Of a stretch of 5,717 nucleotides of DNA, positions 5,525-5,717 are shown piece by piece. The DNA comes from an uncultured Desulfotignum sp. (lineage in GTDB: Bacteria; Desulfobacterota; Desulfobacteria; Desulfobacterales; Desulfobacteraceae): assembly GCA_937951975.1 (NCBI GenBank), contig CALGAJ010000117.1, positions 1 to 5,717 of the forward strand. The letters run 5' to 3'. Under the pieces are notes generated by a model. That model did no database searches. It was not told where the DNA came from and worked only from the letters and a program-made list of their open reading frames with translations. A program made the position numbers and the translations under genes. Every line of letters begins with the position of its first letter. Position 1 is the stretch's first letter.

Positions 5525-5717
5525 CTAATGGTAAATTTGTCTGAAAATGGTGTCCGATGCCTCGGCGATCTCCCGCCGCAGGCGCCTGAATTTCTCGATC
5601 ATCTCCACAGCCTCGGGCGTCAGGTCGGAATGCCCTCCTTCGGCTCCGCCTTTGTGGCGTTCCAGCAACTGTTTTCCCAGCCGTTTTTCCATTTTCCGCA
5701 GCCGTCCCCACATGGAC
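5525..5717 (-). CDS. ModE-like winged helix-turn-helix regulator (partial, C-terminal end only)
   Basis: The visible 63 residues enter from the right edge and stop at TAG 5527-5525. The segment SMWGRLRKMEKRLGKQLLER, then HKGG, GGHSDLTPEA and EKFRRL, matches the recognition helix, wing and linker helix of the ModE N-terminal DNA-binding domain (LysR-like fold, consensus 'AWGRIRKMEERLG..LLER..GG..GG.S.LTP'). An ATG at 5713 falls inside the recognition helix and is not the true start. The protein ends soon after the domain (FRQIYH), so the C-terminal molybdate-binding MOP/TOBE domains of full-length ModE are absent. Such stand-alone ModE domains are about 110-130 residues, so roughly half the gene is outside. 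It is codirectional with the hydroxylase operon, 232 bases upstream, and is a natural candidate to control it. Fold assignment good; target and ligand inferred. Confidence 0.78.
   Translation of the reverse strand, partial: SMWGRLRKMEKRLGKQLLERHKGGAEGGHSDLTPEAVEMIEKFRRLRREIAEASDTIFRQIYH

Noticed and set aside
5475..5711. Minus-strand 78-codon frame overlapping the regulator
   Set aside because: It is out of frame with the ModE-like domain and has an Arg-rich composition without recognisable motifs.
1..5717. Insertion sequence, tRNA, rRNA, CRISPR array or phage genes
   Set aside because: No transposase, terminal inverted repeats, regular spacer-repeat pattern or cloverleaf-like sequence was seen. 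The window is filled with one coherent operon.

Overview
The window carries one gene cluster, transcribed entirely from the minus strand, that encodes a three-subunit molybdenum hydroxylase of the xanthine dehydrogenase family together with cofactor and sulfur-carrier accessory genes. The composition is GC-rich, antisense frames are long and open (typical of GC-rich coding DNA), and genes are tightly packed with good Shine-Dalgarno sites. The protein styles (short FAD subunit starting MLLPKFEF, YgfJ/MocA-type nucleotidyltransferase, single-domain ModE-like regulator) look most like an anaerobic Desulfobacterota (sulfate- or sulfur-reducing 'deltaproteobacterium'). That assignment is an inference from style, not proof.

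In transcription order (right to left): the C-terminal end of a ModE-type winged-helix regulator (5717-5525, cut by the window edge); a 232-base AT-richer intergenic region with an inverted repeat, an extra half-site and a good sigma-70-like promoter; the FAD subunit (5292-4414); the [2Fe-2S] subunit (4389-3931); the molybdopterin subunit (3900-1534); an E1-like adenylyltransferase of the MoeB/ThiF/HesA family (1531-788); a 66-residue ThiS/MoaD-like sulfur carrier ending in Gly-Gly (755-555); and the N-terminal 164 residues of a MocA/MobA-like molybdopterin nucleotidyltransferase (494-1, cut by the left edge). The gaps between the six genes after the promoter are 24, 30, 2, 32 and 60 bases, so they look like one operon.

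Inferred working model: the FAD, FeS and Mo subunits form an (alpha-beta-gamma)2 type hydroxylase in which electrons pass between Mo-pterin, two [2Fe-2S] clusters and FAD. The nucleotidyltransferase would make the dinucleotide form of the cofactor. The E1/carrier pair would supply activated sulfur, either for the pterin dithiolene or for some other sulfur-transfer step. The large subunit resembles the 4-hydroxybenzoyl-CoA reductase branch, but the FAD subunit lacks the extra [4Fe-4S] insert known from that enzyme, so the substrate remains open. The most unusual points are the dedicated ThiF/ThiS-like pair inside a hydroxylase operon, and the TGCCTGA-type repeats between the regulator and the operon promoter.
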